The notes: a model not told the origin generated them from the sequence alone. A stretch of DNA of 7,411 bases from Gammaproteobacteria bacterium (GCA_003645495.1 QNFK01000080.1:1-7411), one strand, 5' to 3'; positions 1 through 6,143 are shown, counted from the first letter of the stretch. Numbers and translations are program-made.

Positions 1-2
1 CA

Positions 3-755
3 CGCAGATACCTAAATTATGCCATCGGAGAACTAATTCTAGTGGTGTTCGGTATTCTCATTGCGCTACAGATCAACAACTGGAATGAGGAACGTATTGA
101 GCAGCGGCAGATTGCCGAATATGCCCATGCCCTGACTGAGGACTTACAGCGAGATCTGGACATGGCCCAGATAATTAGGATTGAAATCGATCTCATGATC
201 AGCAAGATTGACGCCCTGGCTGCTTACATAGAAGACAGACCCTTTGAAGAATTGAGGAATATCGACCTTTTCTATCTCATGCGGGCGCCGTTTTACCGAC
301 CCTACGCTTGGAGCCGGTCTGCATTGGAACAGATCAAAAGCTCTGGGTCGCTGCGGCAAATGAGGAATCGACAGCTTGCAGAGAAGATCTCCGCATATGA
401 AGCATTCACTTATCATCTGGAGGGAGACTTCGATTTCGACCGGGCAGTAGGCACCAATTCCGTGGAACTTGCTGGCACCATAATCGACATGAATTATCCC
501 GGCATCAATGAATATTTTCCGGTTAAAAAACTGGAATCCTTTTCGTTCCCTAACTCCCCGATTCATGACGCCTACAAGGACACAATCCTCTCCCTTCTGA
601 CAGACAACATGAAAGACATCAAAGTTGTTGTCAACAGCTACCTAGTGTTGGGCGGCTACTATGGAATTAGACCAAGAGCAGAAGTCGAAATGTCAAAGTT
701 GGCGGCAGACGCCCAAGAGTTGATCGCATTATTGAAAAAAGAATACCCGGAGTGA
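3..755 (+). CDS. DUF6090 family membrane-anchored protein, 5' partial
   Basis: Function is unknown. The reading frame is open from base 3 to the TGA at 753-755 (250 residues visible). The GTG at 42 is not the start: the codons before it read RRYLNYAIGE and then LILVVFGILIALQINNWNEE, which is the hallmark N-terminus of the DUF6090 family (a short lead, one hydrophobic helix, then a conserved QINNWNE motif). So the first few residues lie outside the window. After this single membrane segment (about residues 8-24 of the visible part) comes a largely helical soluble domain, rich in charged residues, with likely coiled-coil character just after the helix (EERIEQRQIAEYAHALTEDL). No catalytic motif is visible. 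The family is often found as single genes or paralogous runs in marine bacteria; more copies could lie to the left. Family assignment is from the N-terminal motif and is fairly secure; any role is not. Confidence 0.85.
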   Translation, partial: RRYLNYAIGELILVVFGILIALQINNWNEERIEQRQIAEYAHALTEDLQRDLDMAQIIRIEIDLMISKIDALAAYIEDRPFEELRNIDLFYLMRAPFYRPYAWSRSALEQIKSSGSLRQMRNRQLAEKISAYEAFTYHLEGDFDFDRAVGTNSVELAGTIIDMNYPGINEYFPVKKLESFSFPNSPIHDAYKDTILSLLTDNMKDIKVVVNSYLVLGGYYGIRPRAEVEMSKLAADAQELIALLKKEYPE

Positions 756-807
756 TATGCGATTTGTGACTCGGATGCGACTGAGGATTACGGTTCTCCT
801 GGAACAT

Positions 808-829
808 GGTTTCGGGGTGGTTTCGGGGT
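808..829. repeat. 11-bp tandem duplication
   Basis: GGTTTCGGGGT occurs twice back to back (808-818 and 819-829). The second copy runs into the left terminal repeat of the element starting at 825. It may be a slippage product or an insertion footprint. Confidence 0.6.
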
Positions 830-1056
830 CGGACCATTGTAAGTTTCGGAATGTCTTAATGAATGGGCCTCAAATAGCCCGCCAAAAGCCGCTAATTGCC
901 GATATACCAGGCAAAAACGTCGGTTAAGGGAAACTCTGTAGATAGCCCTGGCTTAATTCCGTGTTTCGAGCCCGAAATTGCGAGATTAGCCATCAATCTG
1001 CTCGTCAATTTGATCGAAAATCGTTCGAAATTAATAACTTGCAGTGGTCCGACCCC
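825..1056. mobile_element. MITE-like element with terminal inverted repeats
   Basis: The left end reads GGGGTCGGACCATTGTAAGT and the right end, read on the minus strand, GGGGTCGGACCACTGCAAGT: 18 of 20 positions agree, and the next base (T) also matches. The 232 bp between the outer edges contain no credible gene, so this fits a non-autonomous element or the eroded ends of a larger one. The inverted similarity resumes outside the right end, since GAAAC at 1059-1063 mirrors GTTTC at 820-824 with a 2-nt offset, so the true boundary may be a few bases further out. No clear target-site duplication was found. The ends are themselves near-palindromic (GGTC-G-GACC), a feature of elements moved by single-strand (HUH/Y1-type) or DDE transposases. 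The mobilising enzyme is not in the window. Confidence 0.6.
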
Positions 1057-1064
1057 ATGAAACT

Positions 1065-1081
1065 GCTATCGGGAAAACCGG
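1065..1081 (+). repeat. Dispersed intergenic repeat, copy A (degenerate)
   Basis: GCTATCGGGAAAA at 1065-1077 is identical to 6547-6559 and differs at two positions from 7192-7204. The flanking stem arms seen in the other copies are lost here. It lies just beyond the 3' end of the cupin gene. Confidence 0.5.
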
Positions 1082-1112
1082 CCTCTTCCGTTTGACCGAT
1101 GCAATGATCGAT

Positions 1113-1493
1113 TCACTCTATATCATCAGTCGCAAAACCAGACCCGCTTTTCCGGTAGGCTTCGCGCGGCGGGCTAAAGATGTCGAGGATTTTTGCTCCT
1201 CGCGAACCGGCCTTGAATCCATGTAAGACATTGCCGGGTGTACGCCAAAAATCGTCTACCTCAACTGCGTAGTCCACACCCTCCTGGGTCCTGATGCCAC
1301 TGCCTTGCAACAGGATTCCCCACTGCTCTTCCGGGTGGCTGTGAATGGATCCTTCCGCGTTCGGCTCAACCGTAACAATCGACAGCATGGACTGGTCGCC
1401 AACAATAATCCGCGCCTCGAAACCGGGGGCAAGCATCCGTCGAATGCCCGAAGTCTGATCCGATAAATTGTAGATTTCACTCAATTGCGTCAC
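1113..1493 (-). CDS. Cupin domain protein, KdgF-like
   Basis: A single-domain cupin of 126 residues, the last gene of the hydrolase-aldolase-cupin operon. The frame could extend back to an ATG at 1616, but that would overlap the aldolase gene by over 80 bases. GTG at 1493 has a GGAAAG ribosome site seven bases ahead and starts just before the first fold residues, so I chose it. Cupin motif 1 is seen as GSIHSHPEEQWGILLQG (His51, His53, Glu55/56), and motif 2 as TPGNVLHG (His91), which together would bind one metal ion. The tail carries DIFSPPREAY, a signature shared with KdgF-type cupins, which act on ring-opened unsaturated uronates. A substrate is not implied by this: the tail motif occurs in many small cupins. 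There is no signal peptide, so it should be cytosolic. The gap to the upstream aldolase gene is 40 bases, consistent with co-transcription. Confidence 0.85.
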   Translation of the reverse strand: MTQLSEIYNLSDQTSGIRRMLAPGFEARIIVGDQSMLSIVTVEPNAEGSIHSHPEEQWGILLQGSGIRTQEGVDYAVEVDDFWRTPGNVLHGFKAGSRGAKILDIFSPPREAYRKSGSGFATDDIE

Positions 1494-1533
1494 CTCATTA
1501 CTTTCCAGCTTGCGATTATTTGCTGTGTCGATT

Positions 1534-2145
1534 TCACGATCTATCCAATCCGAAAATTTCGAACGTCGACTCGCCGGCCAGAATTCGGGCACGAATCGAG
1601 GCCTCTTTGTCGACAACCTGTTTTACCTGCTCCGCGACGGTTGCCGCAATATCACGCGGCACCACCACGACACCATCATCGTCGGCCACAATAATATCGC
1701 CGGGCCGAACACGAACACCGCCGCACACAATCCCGGTATCGATATCGCCGGGATCGTCTTTGGCTGTCGCCGCTGGCTGATAGCCGCGGCTAAAGACCTG
1801 AAAACCGAGGTCCCGAATTTCAGCAGAGTCACGGATGCTGCAGTCCAGAACCGCGCCGGCAATTCCCTTCGTCTTGCAACATTCCGCCAGCAGATCTCCG
1901 AACGGGCCAAACGTCGTTGCGCCGGCACCATCGACCACCAGAACATCACCGGGGAGAGCCGTATGAACAGCGCGGTGAATGGCAGCATTCTGCCCGGGAG
2001 CAATGCGCGCCGTCTTTGCCGGTCCGGCCAGACGCACGCCCGACAGCAAAGGCTTGATGGCGATATCGAGCGCCCGTACGGCGGTGTTTGCGTTGCAAAG
2101 ATTGCCGGTCGGGTATTGCAGAAGTTGCGATGCGATCGTCGTCAT
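1534..2145 (-). CDS. RraA-like / 4-hydroxy-4-methyl-2-oxoglutarate aldolase family protein
   Basis: A 203-residue protein of the RraA/HMG-CHA aldolase fold. These enzymes perform divalent-metal-dependent retro-aldol cleavage of 4-hydroxy-4-methyl-2-oxoglutarate (yielding pyruvate) and decarboxylate oxaloacetate; other members bind RNase E as RraA or have unknown substrates. The active-site strip is present: PGDVLVVDG (65-73), FGDLLAE (82-88) and GIAGAVLDCSIRD (94-106). Asp84, Arg105 and Asp106 sit where the family's catalytic Arg and metal-associated Asp residues are expected, which favours an active aldolase or decarboxylase over a purely regulatory RraA. The rest (PGDIIVADDDGVVVVP, 148-163) is also typical. 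The start chosen is ATG 2145, which overlaps the hydrolase stop as ATGA and so suggests translational coupling; an upstream ATG at 2175 would reach 30 bases further into the hydrolase gene. Cytosolic. Which oxo-acid it uses is unknown. Confidence 0.88.
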   Translation of the reverse strand: MTTIASQLLQYPTGNLCNANTAVRALDIAIKPLLSGVRLAGPAKTARIAPGQNAAIHRAVHTALPGDVLVVDGAGATTFGPFGDLLAECCKTKGIAGAVLDCSIRDSAEIRDLGFQVFSRGYQPAATAKDDPGDIDTGIVCGGVRVRPGDIIVADDDGVVVVPRDIAATVAEQVKQVVDKEASIRARILAGESTFEIFGLDRS

Positions 2146-2966
2146 TGCCGCACGTCCATGTCGTTCTGGTCGCAACGGTCAATGAATTGCGCCAACCGTG
2201 ACCATAGCTCCTGGGGATTGGAATACATCGGGAAATGAGCCGATGACGGAATTTCCGCGACTTCAGCGCCGGACCTGGTGAGCCGCTCAATATACGAAAG
2301 CTCACTATTCTGCTCGCCATAAACGAACATTTTCGGAAACGGTGCATCGATGAACGTTTCGAGTAACGGCGCGTGATCACTCAGCTCAACCATCGAACGA
2401 AAGATTGGTGCCACGGCATCCGGGTGCACCTTGACCGGCAGATTGGCCGCATACAAACGGTTCGACCATTCCGGCTTTTCCCGGACCCTTGCTGCAAAGG
2501 CGTTCAGAAAATCCTGCGGAGTCTCCGCTGGATGGTCGAAGATCTGGCGCGACAGGAAACAATCCTCCGGCGCCAGGTTGCCTTCAATATTTGTAAAGCT
2601 CAAAATCCGATCGGGGTTCGCGGTAGCGAATTGTAATGCAGTCAGGCCACCCATCGAATGACCAACCAAATGGCAGCGCTGAATCTGCATCTTGCTCAAT
2701 GCCTGATCGACCACATCCACGAGCAGCGGTATCGAGACAAGATCCGGCTTATCGCATATGGACTGGCCACATCCCGGTGCGTCCCAAAAAACGAGGTCAC
2801 GGCCGGCAAACGCCGGGTGCAGGGCAAGGTCCGTATAATCCTCTTTGGTCGAGCCGAAGCCATGCAGACAAACGACTGTCGATCTTTCCCCGCTGCGGTG
2901 AAAGCATGAAAGTCGGCTTCGGGCACCCGCTGATTCAACCTGAATGGTTTCGTTGACCGGAGGCAT
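2142..2966 (-). CDS. Alpha/beta-fold hydrolase
   Basis: A 274-residue alpha/beta hydrolase and first gene of the operon. The oxyanion HGFGSTKEDY loop lies at 35-44, the nucleophile elbow GHSMGG puts Ser104 at the active site, and the catalytic His is probably His244 in SSAHFPMYSNP. A cap region rich in Phe, Arg and Trp lies between about 130 and 190. The canonical acid position (GxxD after strand 7) reads GEQNSE, so Asn220 stands where Asp is usual; the acid may be Glu222, a residue after strand 6 or missing. Relatives include esterases, meta-cleavage-product hydrolases and epoxide hydrolases, and the exact reaction cannot be chosen. The frame extends to a TTG at 3008, but ATG 2966 has AAGG seven bases upstream and is preferred. 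There is no signal peptide. It overlaps the aldolase gene by four bases. Confidence 0.88.
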   Translation of the reverse strand: MPPVNETIQVESAGARSRLSCFHRSGERSTVVCLHGFGSTKEDYTDLALHPAFAGRDLVFWDAPGCGQSICDKPDLVSIPLLVDVVDQALSKMQIQRCHLVGHSMGGLTALQFATANPDRILSFTNIEGNLAPEDCFLSRQIFDHPAETPQDFLNAFAARVREKPEWSNRLYAANLPVKVHPDAVAPIFRSMVELSDHAPLLETFIDAPFPKMFVYGEQNSELSYIERLTRSGAEVAEIPSSAHFPMYSNPQELWSRLAQFIDRCDQNDMDVRQ

Positions 2967-2982
2967 TACAGAGCCTTGCTCA

Positions 2983-2992
2983 TCGACGTCGA
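2983..2992. promoter_or_regulatory. 10-bp palindrome in divergent promoter region
   Basis: TCGACGTCGA is a perfect palindrome lying between the divergent starts of the hydrolase and Lrp genes. A short site like this may arise by chance; it is listed because of its location beside a second palindrome. Confidence 0.3.
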
Positions 2993-2999
2993 AAAGTGG

Positions 3000-3016
3000 T
3001 AATATCAATCATATTA
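3000..3016. promoter_or_regulatory. AT-rich palindrome, candidate Lrp/AsnC operator
   Basis: TAATAT-CAATC-ATATTA is a perfect 6+5+6 inverted repeat in the 76-bp gap between hydrolase (ATG 2966, minus) and the regulator (TTG 3043, plus). Lrp/AsnC proteins usually bind AT-rich dyads and control their own and the neighbouring divergent gene. A TTGCTC at 2976-2981 lies 18 bases before TAATAT, a weak sigma-70 match, so a bound regulator could cover the promoter. Confidence 0.45.
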
Positions 3017-3042
3017 AAGACGATACCACGGAGAAATTGACA

Positions 3043-3522
3043 TTGTCCAGTCGAACCGACGGAAAAGATCGAGAAATACTGTCGATCCTGCTGACCGAAG
3101 CTGCCACGTCAAAGGCCGACATCGCCCGTAAGGTTGGGCTCGCGGCTTCAGCAATCTCAGAGCGCGTCCGCAGGCTTGAATCTTCCGGCCACATCAAACG
3201 CTACGAAACGCGCCTGGACTGCCGGGCTCTGGGTAAGCCGTTATTGGCATTTGTCTTTGTGACCGAGGCCAAACCGACGCACGGCTTTGACACTGGCCAG
3301 GCTTTGTCGCAGGTCACCGGCATCGAGGAACTGCACAAGATCGCAGGCGACGACTGTTACCTGCTGAAGGTTCGAGCCGCCGACACGGACGAACTCAACA
3401 CCGTGATCGAAGAGCAAATCAATCGGATTGAAACCGTAACCGGGGTGCGCACAACAATTGTCCTGAAGTCCATCGCGGAAATGCCGCCGATGTCCGGTCA
3501 CGATCTGTCAAAGGAGGATTAG
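3043..3522 (+). CDS. Lrp/AsnC family transcriptional regulator
   Basis: A 159-residue regulator. The N-terminal winged helix-turn-helix (about 6-55) reads TDGKDREILSILL, SKADIARKVGL, SAISERVRRLESSGHI, matching the AsnC-type DNA-binding domain. The C-terminal RAM ligand-binding domain (about 67-143) includes the core GDDCYLLKVRA (102-112) and ends GVRTTIVLKSI. These proteins form octamer-like assemblies and sense amino acids or other small molecules. The start is uncertain: the frame is open from ATG 2944 inside the hydrolase gene, but no RBS supports it and the family length (150-165 aa) argues for TTG 3043, which has GGAG nine bases upstream (3030-3033). TTG 3037 would also be possible. It is divergent from the hydrolase-aldolase-cupin operon and likely controls it and itself; the effector may be the pathway substrate or product. 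Its 3' end converges with the XRE gene at 3544-3837. Confidence 0.9.
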   Translation: MSSRTDGKDREILSILLTEAATSKADIARKVGLAASAISERVRRLESSGHIKRYETRLDCRALGKPLLAFVFVTEAKPTHGFDTGQALSQVTGIEELHKIAGDDCYLLKVRAADTDELNTVIEEQINRIETVTGVRTTIVLKSIAEMPPMSGHDLSKED

Positions 3523-3543
3523 GGGCCGCCACGCGCTACGGTT

Positions 3544-3837
3544 TCAACCGATCGATGCGACACCCAGGGTCTGCCTGTTGGGAGAACGATGTTGGTTATG
3601 AATTACAGATCGAATCTCTGTTACTCGTCCCAACCGAATACATCCTCCAGCGTTGACGCCGAATACGCGGGCAATCCGGAACGCGCTTTCAAGAGAAGGT
3701 GAGTATCGGCCCTGCTCGATTGCGATGACTGTTTGGCGGGTCACGCCAATCGCTTCGCCTAATTCCGCTTGCGTCATTGCACCGTGCTCGTTCCGCAGCT
3801 CACGCACGCGATTCGATATTGGTGGAGGCGACACCAC
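3544..3837 (-). CDS. Small XRE-type HTH regulator with frameshifted C-terminus
   Basis: Residues 9-61 (NRVRELRNEHG, MTQAELGEAIGVTRQTVIAI, EQGRYSPSLESAFRIARVFGV) match the short one-domain XRE regulators of about 65-70 residues. These normally end FGV-x-LE(D/E)VF, then a few acidic residues. Here the frame after FGV (codon at 3657-3655) reads NAGGCIRLG and runs on to 97 residues, an unrelated tail. In the neighbouring frame the missing end is intact: from 3653 it reads TLEDVFGWDE with TAA at 3621-3623. One extra base within about 3651-3654 explains this, giving a 71-residue ancestor. The DNA-binding helix is complete, so the product may be altered rather than lost. The start is GTG 3837 or 3834; AGG stands five bases before 3834 and a stop codon lies two codons upstream of 3837. 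Its targets are unknown; it converges with the Lrp gene. Confidence 0.8.
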   Translation of the reverse strand: MVSPPPISNRVRELRNEHGAMTQAELGEAIGVTRQTVIAIEQGRYSPSLESAFRIARVFGVNAGGCIRLGRVTEIRSVIHNQHRSPNRQTLGVASIG

Positions 3838-4063
3838 GACCTAAGAGGGCCAAACCCATTACCCATGCAGATAGTTCCCGGTAGGACATCACTTACCTCT
3901 ATTGTCAATAATTTCTAACATTCCGCTTACGGTGAATTTATGACCGTGTCAAAAATTCTTTACAAGGAACTATGTGGGTCCGATAGGCGACTAATCACAT
4001 GGATGGGGCAAGCAAGAACACCGCATTTATCCGTTCCGGGCCTCATGGAACGAGGTGCCTATA
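3838..4063. other. Intergenic region between XRE and beta-lactamase-fold genes
   Basis: About 225 bases that must hold the promoters of both divergent genes. A TTGTCA hexamer at 3902-3907 resembles a -35 element but no convincing -10 follows at 17 bases. A 63-codon frame (3940-4131) runs across the next gene's start and has no support. Nothing else is recognised. Confidence 0.4.
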
Positions 4064-5251
4064 GTGAAAATATACGTGCAATTTCTATGCATCTTTCTGC
4101 TGATTACCAGCTGTGGCGGCGAGAGCAATAACATGGGGGCGGCGCAGCCATCACCTGCCCCAACCACGATTGATATGGACAAAGTGCTGGATGACTTCAT
4201 TGCGAGCAACAGCAATATTTCATCGGTGGCGATGTTAGCGGTCAAAGACGGTGATATTTTCTATAGCCACTCTGCCGGGTTTATCGACACTGTCAATACC
4301 AAAGCGCCGACTCAATCGACTTTGTACAAAACCTCTTCGATCGCAAAACTCATCATCGCGGTCGCAGTGATGCAACAGGTCGAGTTGGGCTTGCTGGATA
4401 TCGATCAGGATATTGGTAATTACCTGCCATTCCCGGTTCGCAACCCCAATTTCCCGGACACGGTCATCACCGTAAGATTGCTAATGCAGCATGCGGCAGG
4501 CTTGGCTAATCCTGTATTCGGAGAAACCACCAGTGATATATTTTTGGCATTTGATTCTTCTGTCATTGTGCAACTGCACCCACTAATAGAAGATGTACTT
4601 ACACCGGGCAGCGCGAATTTCAAAGATTCGGTCTGGTTAAGCGATGAGCCCGGTACTTTGCACAAGAATTCCAACCTTGGCATGGTATTACTGAGTTACC
4701 TGGTGGAAGAGCTGTCCGGGTTACACTTTATTGAGTACAGCAAATGGAACGTATTTGTTCCACTGGGCATGGACAAATCCAGCCATTACTTTCCCGACCT
4801 TGATCCAACCCAGGTCGCTGCGCTCCTCGACAATAACAATAACCTCACCGAGCAGACTTCAAACTGGTTTTATCCGATCAGTGGGTTATTCACTTCAACC
4901 GGTGACTGGGCCAATTTTATGCAGGCCATTCTCAACGGTGGCGAACTGAACGGTAACCGGATCTTGCAACAGGAATCAGTCGACCAGATGCTGACGACGA
5001 TAACGCCTGTCAATAATCAACTGGCTTACAACTCCAACATTGGCCTGATTTGGCGGCAAGCTGCGGTCAATCCTGGTTGGATAGGTCATACAGGCGCCGG
5101 CACCCAAATGACGCATGTCACGGAATTGGATCCTGCCAACAACATTGGTTATGTCGTGTTTACCAATGAAGGTCGAATCGATGCACTAGTGGGACCTGGC
5201 AGTAGTCTAAATGTAACGATCCATCAATGGCTGCAACAAAAATTGCTCTAA
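4064..5251 (+). CDS. Serine beta-lactamase/penicillin-binding-fold lipoprotein (class C-like serine hydrolase)
   Basis: A 395-residue lipoprotein. After MKIYVQF and a hydrophobic stretch comes the lipobox ITSC with Cys17; Gly at +2 suggests the outer membrane. The mature part follows the class C beta-lactamase/esterase fold: SSIAK with nucleophile Ser92 and Lys95, the GLLDIDQDIGNYLP and LLMQHAAGL segments typical of this superfamily, and HTG (342-344) in the third motif position. Family members hydrolyse esters or peptides or D-amino-acid substrates; many are not lactamases. The second motif, usually YSN or YAN, reads NSN (Asn202), so the usual general-base tyrosine is missing. There is an insertion of roughly 20-30 residues before PGT. 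The preferred start is GTG 4064, with GAGG eight bases upstream (4052-4055); GTG 4055 overlaps that site. It stands alone with no partner genes, so a role in envelope metabolism is only inferred. Confidence 0.85.
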   Translation: MKIYVQFLCIFLLITSCGGESNNMGAAQPSPAPTTIDMDKVLDDFIASNSNISSVAMLAVKDGDIFYSHSAGFIDTVNTKAPTQSTLYKTSSIAKLIIAVAVMQQVELGLLDIDQDIGNYLPFPVRNPNFPDTVITVRLLMQHAAGLANPVFGETTSDIFLAFDSSVIVQLHPLIEDVLTPGSANFKDSVWLSDEPGTLHKNSNLGMVLLSYLVEELSGLHFIEYSKWNVFVPLGMDKSSHYFPDLDPTQVAALLDNNNNLTEQTSNWFYPISGLFTSTGDWANFMQAILNGGELNGNRILQQESVDQMLTTITPVNNQLAYNSNIGLIWRQAAVNPGWIGHTGAGTQMTHVTELDPANNIGYVVFTNEGRIDALVGPGSSLNVTIHQWLQQKLL

Positions 5252-5268
5252 CTCAGTGGGTCTGAGGA

Positions 5269-5289
5269 CCGCTTTACCCCCGGAAGCGG
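5269..5289. repeat. Dispersed palindromic repeat, copy B
   Basis: CCGCTT-TACCCCCGG-AAGCGG forms a perfect 6-bp stem immediately after the beta-lactamase-fold gene (stop at 5251). It shares the CCGCTT/AAGCGG stem type and following GGACATTTA with copy C (GCCGACATTTACA). It may help end transcription, although no T-tract follows. Confidence 0.55.
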
Positions 5290-5418
5290 ACATTTAGCTA
5301 AATTGGCCCGAAAGGTTCGCTAATGACCCAGAGCGGGCATGACCAATCAGTCACGGAAAACTCCCAGGTTTGAAAGCATATCGGACTGTGGTCCTGCCGC
5401 CACGGATCAATCGGCATG

Positions 5419-5434
5419 AGTAGGTATTCCTACT
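5419..5434. promoter_or_regulatory. Inverted repeat, candidate operator
   Basis: AGTAGG-TATT-CCTACT is a perfect inverted repeat with 6-bp arms, ending two bases before the putative -35 at 5437. The position would suit an activator or repressor of the secreted-protein gene at 5565. The binding protein is not known. Confidence 0.4.
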
Positions 5435-5436
5435 AA

Positions 5437-5465
5437 TTGTCCTTAATTGCTAAGAACCCGATAGT
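5437..5465 (+). promoter_or_regulatory. Possible sigma-70 promoter
   Basis: TTGTCC at 5437-5442 and GATAGT at 5460-5465 with exactly 17 bases between; each hexamer matches the consensus at four of six positions. It would give a leader of about 90 bases before ATG 5565. Weak evidence, supported by the inverted repeat directly upstream. Confidence 0.3.
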
Positions 5466-5476
5466 CATATTGGGTT
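5455..5476. other. Hairpin in the leader region
   Basis: AACCCGATA-GTCA-TATTGGGTT pairs over nine positions if one G-U pair is allowed. It overlaps the putative -10 and may be a leader hairpin, a weak terminator of the upstream gene (AT-rich TTTAAATTT follows), or chance. Confidence 0.35.
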
Positions 5477-5564
5477 TAAATTTGCCCGTTCGGTTGCTTT
5501 ACGGCTGATTCGTTTGTCGGCTGAAGCATTGGTTTCAGTATTTGGCAGAACAGGAGACGAGGCA

Positions 5565-6095
5565 ATGACCGTAAATCGCAGCTGTTTGATGTTGGCCGCA
5601 GCATTACTACTACTGAACTTTCTGCCGGTCCACGCGGCCGAGCAGGACACCGTGCAGGCGATTATTCCGTGGGAGGCCGAAGGTCGCGTATTCCAGGTGA
5701 ATACCAGCACGATCATGTTCCTGGGCGCGTTTACCGGGATCATGTATATCGAGTCATCGCTCGGCGAAATGCACGAGGCCTTCGTCATGTGTCCTATCAC
5801 TCAGACATTTGACTTGGATATGGGCAACTCGGAGGCGGTCGGCCACTGTGAGATTTCGGCATCCTCTGAAAACGTTGCGTATGCGGATTTGACCTGCAAA
5901 GGAGAAGTCGGCAGCTGCCAGGGTACATTTACGTTGGTCGGCGGCGAAGGTAAGTTCACGAACATTTCGGGTACAGGTACGCTCCGGGTCCGTTCACCAA
6001 TGCGCGCACTCATCACTGGCATGGCGGCTGGTGCGGATCTCCGCGTTGCATCCGGCCTGGCCGTCATCAAAGATCTTGAATACCGCATTCCATAA
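5565..6095 (+). CDS. Secreted cysteine-containing protein, unknown function
   Basis: A 176-residue protein with a clear Sec signal peptide: a short basic start, LMLAAALLLLNFLPVHA, and a probable cut after VHA (about residue 24). The mature part has four cysteines (76, 95, 111, 118), an even number compatible with two disulfides in the periplasm. The segment ADLTCKGEVGSCQGTFTLVG followed by GEGKFTNISGTGTLRVR (128-143) resembles a repeat-like beta-barrel motif, GxGKFxxIxGxGTxR, seen in secreted eight-stranded barrel-type proteins related in pattern to allene-oxide-cyclase/dirigent folds; this is similarity by eye only. The start is ATG 5565 with AGGAG eight bases upstream; the longer frame from 5514 adds 18 residues without an RBS. 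It is followed after 48 bases by the DUF2845 gene, so the two are probably one transcript. No enzyme motif was seen. Confidence 0.75.
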   Translation: MTVNRSCLMLAAALLLLNFLPVHAAEQDTVQAIIPWEAEGRVFQVNTSTIMFLGAFTGIMYIESSLGEMHEAFVMCPITQTFDLDMGNSEAVGHCEISASSENVAYADLTCKGEVGSCQGTFTLVGGEGKFTNISGTGTLRVRSPMRALITGMAAGADLRVASGLAVIKDLEYRIP

Positions 6096-6143
6096 TCGAG
6101 AACATTCTGGGAAATGGCCACTCGACTACCGGAGGTACTAATA

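Larger units (their letters stand above)
5252..5564. other. Intergenic region, 313 bases
   Basis: It holds a dispersed-repeat hairpin (5269-5289), an inverted repeat at 5419-5434, a possible sigma-70 promoter (5437-5465) and a hairpin at 5455-5476. No small open frame with a ribosome site was found. Confidence 0.6.

Noticed and set aside
144..566. Minus-strand frame of 140 codons
   Set aside because: A shadow of the DUF6090 gene; no start signal or family resemblance.
757..928. ATG two bases after the DUF6090 stop, open for 57 codons
   Set aside because: It has no ribosome site and runs through the left end of the inverted-repeat element; the product is not family-like.
825..1056. CRISPR or tandem-repeat array
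   Set aside because: There are only two inverted copies at the ends, with no regularly spaced direct repeats.
1494..1616. Longer cupin start (ATG at 1616)
   Set aside because: The extra 41 residues overlap the end of the aldolase gene and do not look cupin-like; GTG 1493 has a ribosome site.
1510..2238. Long plus-strand open frame (242 codons)
   Set aside because: It is antisense to the RraA-like gene, whose protein matches a known family in detail; the plus product is Arg/Ser/Cys-rich and resembles nothing.
1946..2380. Minus-strand frame of 144 codons
   Set aside because: It overlaps the hydrolase and RraA genes in another frame, with an unnatural Arg/Ser-rich composition.
2944..3042. Longer Lrp start (ATG at 2944)
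   Set aside because: It would begin inside the hydrolase gene, adds 33 low-complexity residues and covers the palindromes; TTG 3043 with GGAG fits the family length.
3940..4131. 63-codon plus-strand frame before the beta-lactamase-fold gene
   Set aside because: It overlaps the start of a well-supported lipoprotein gene, has no good RBS and no recognisable content.
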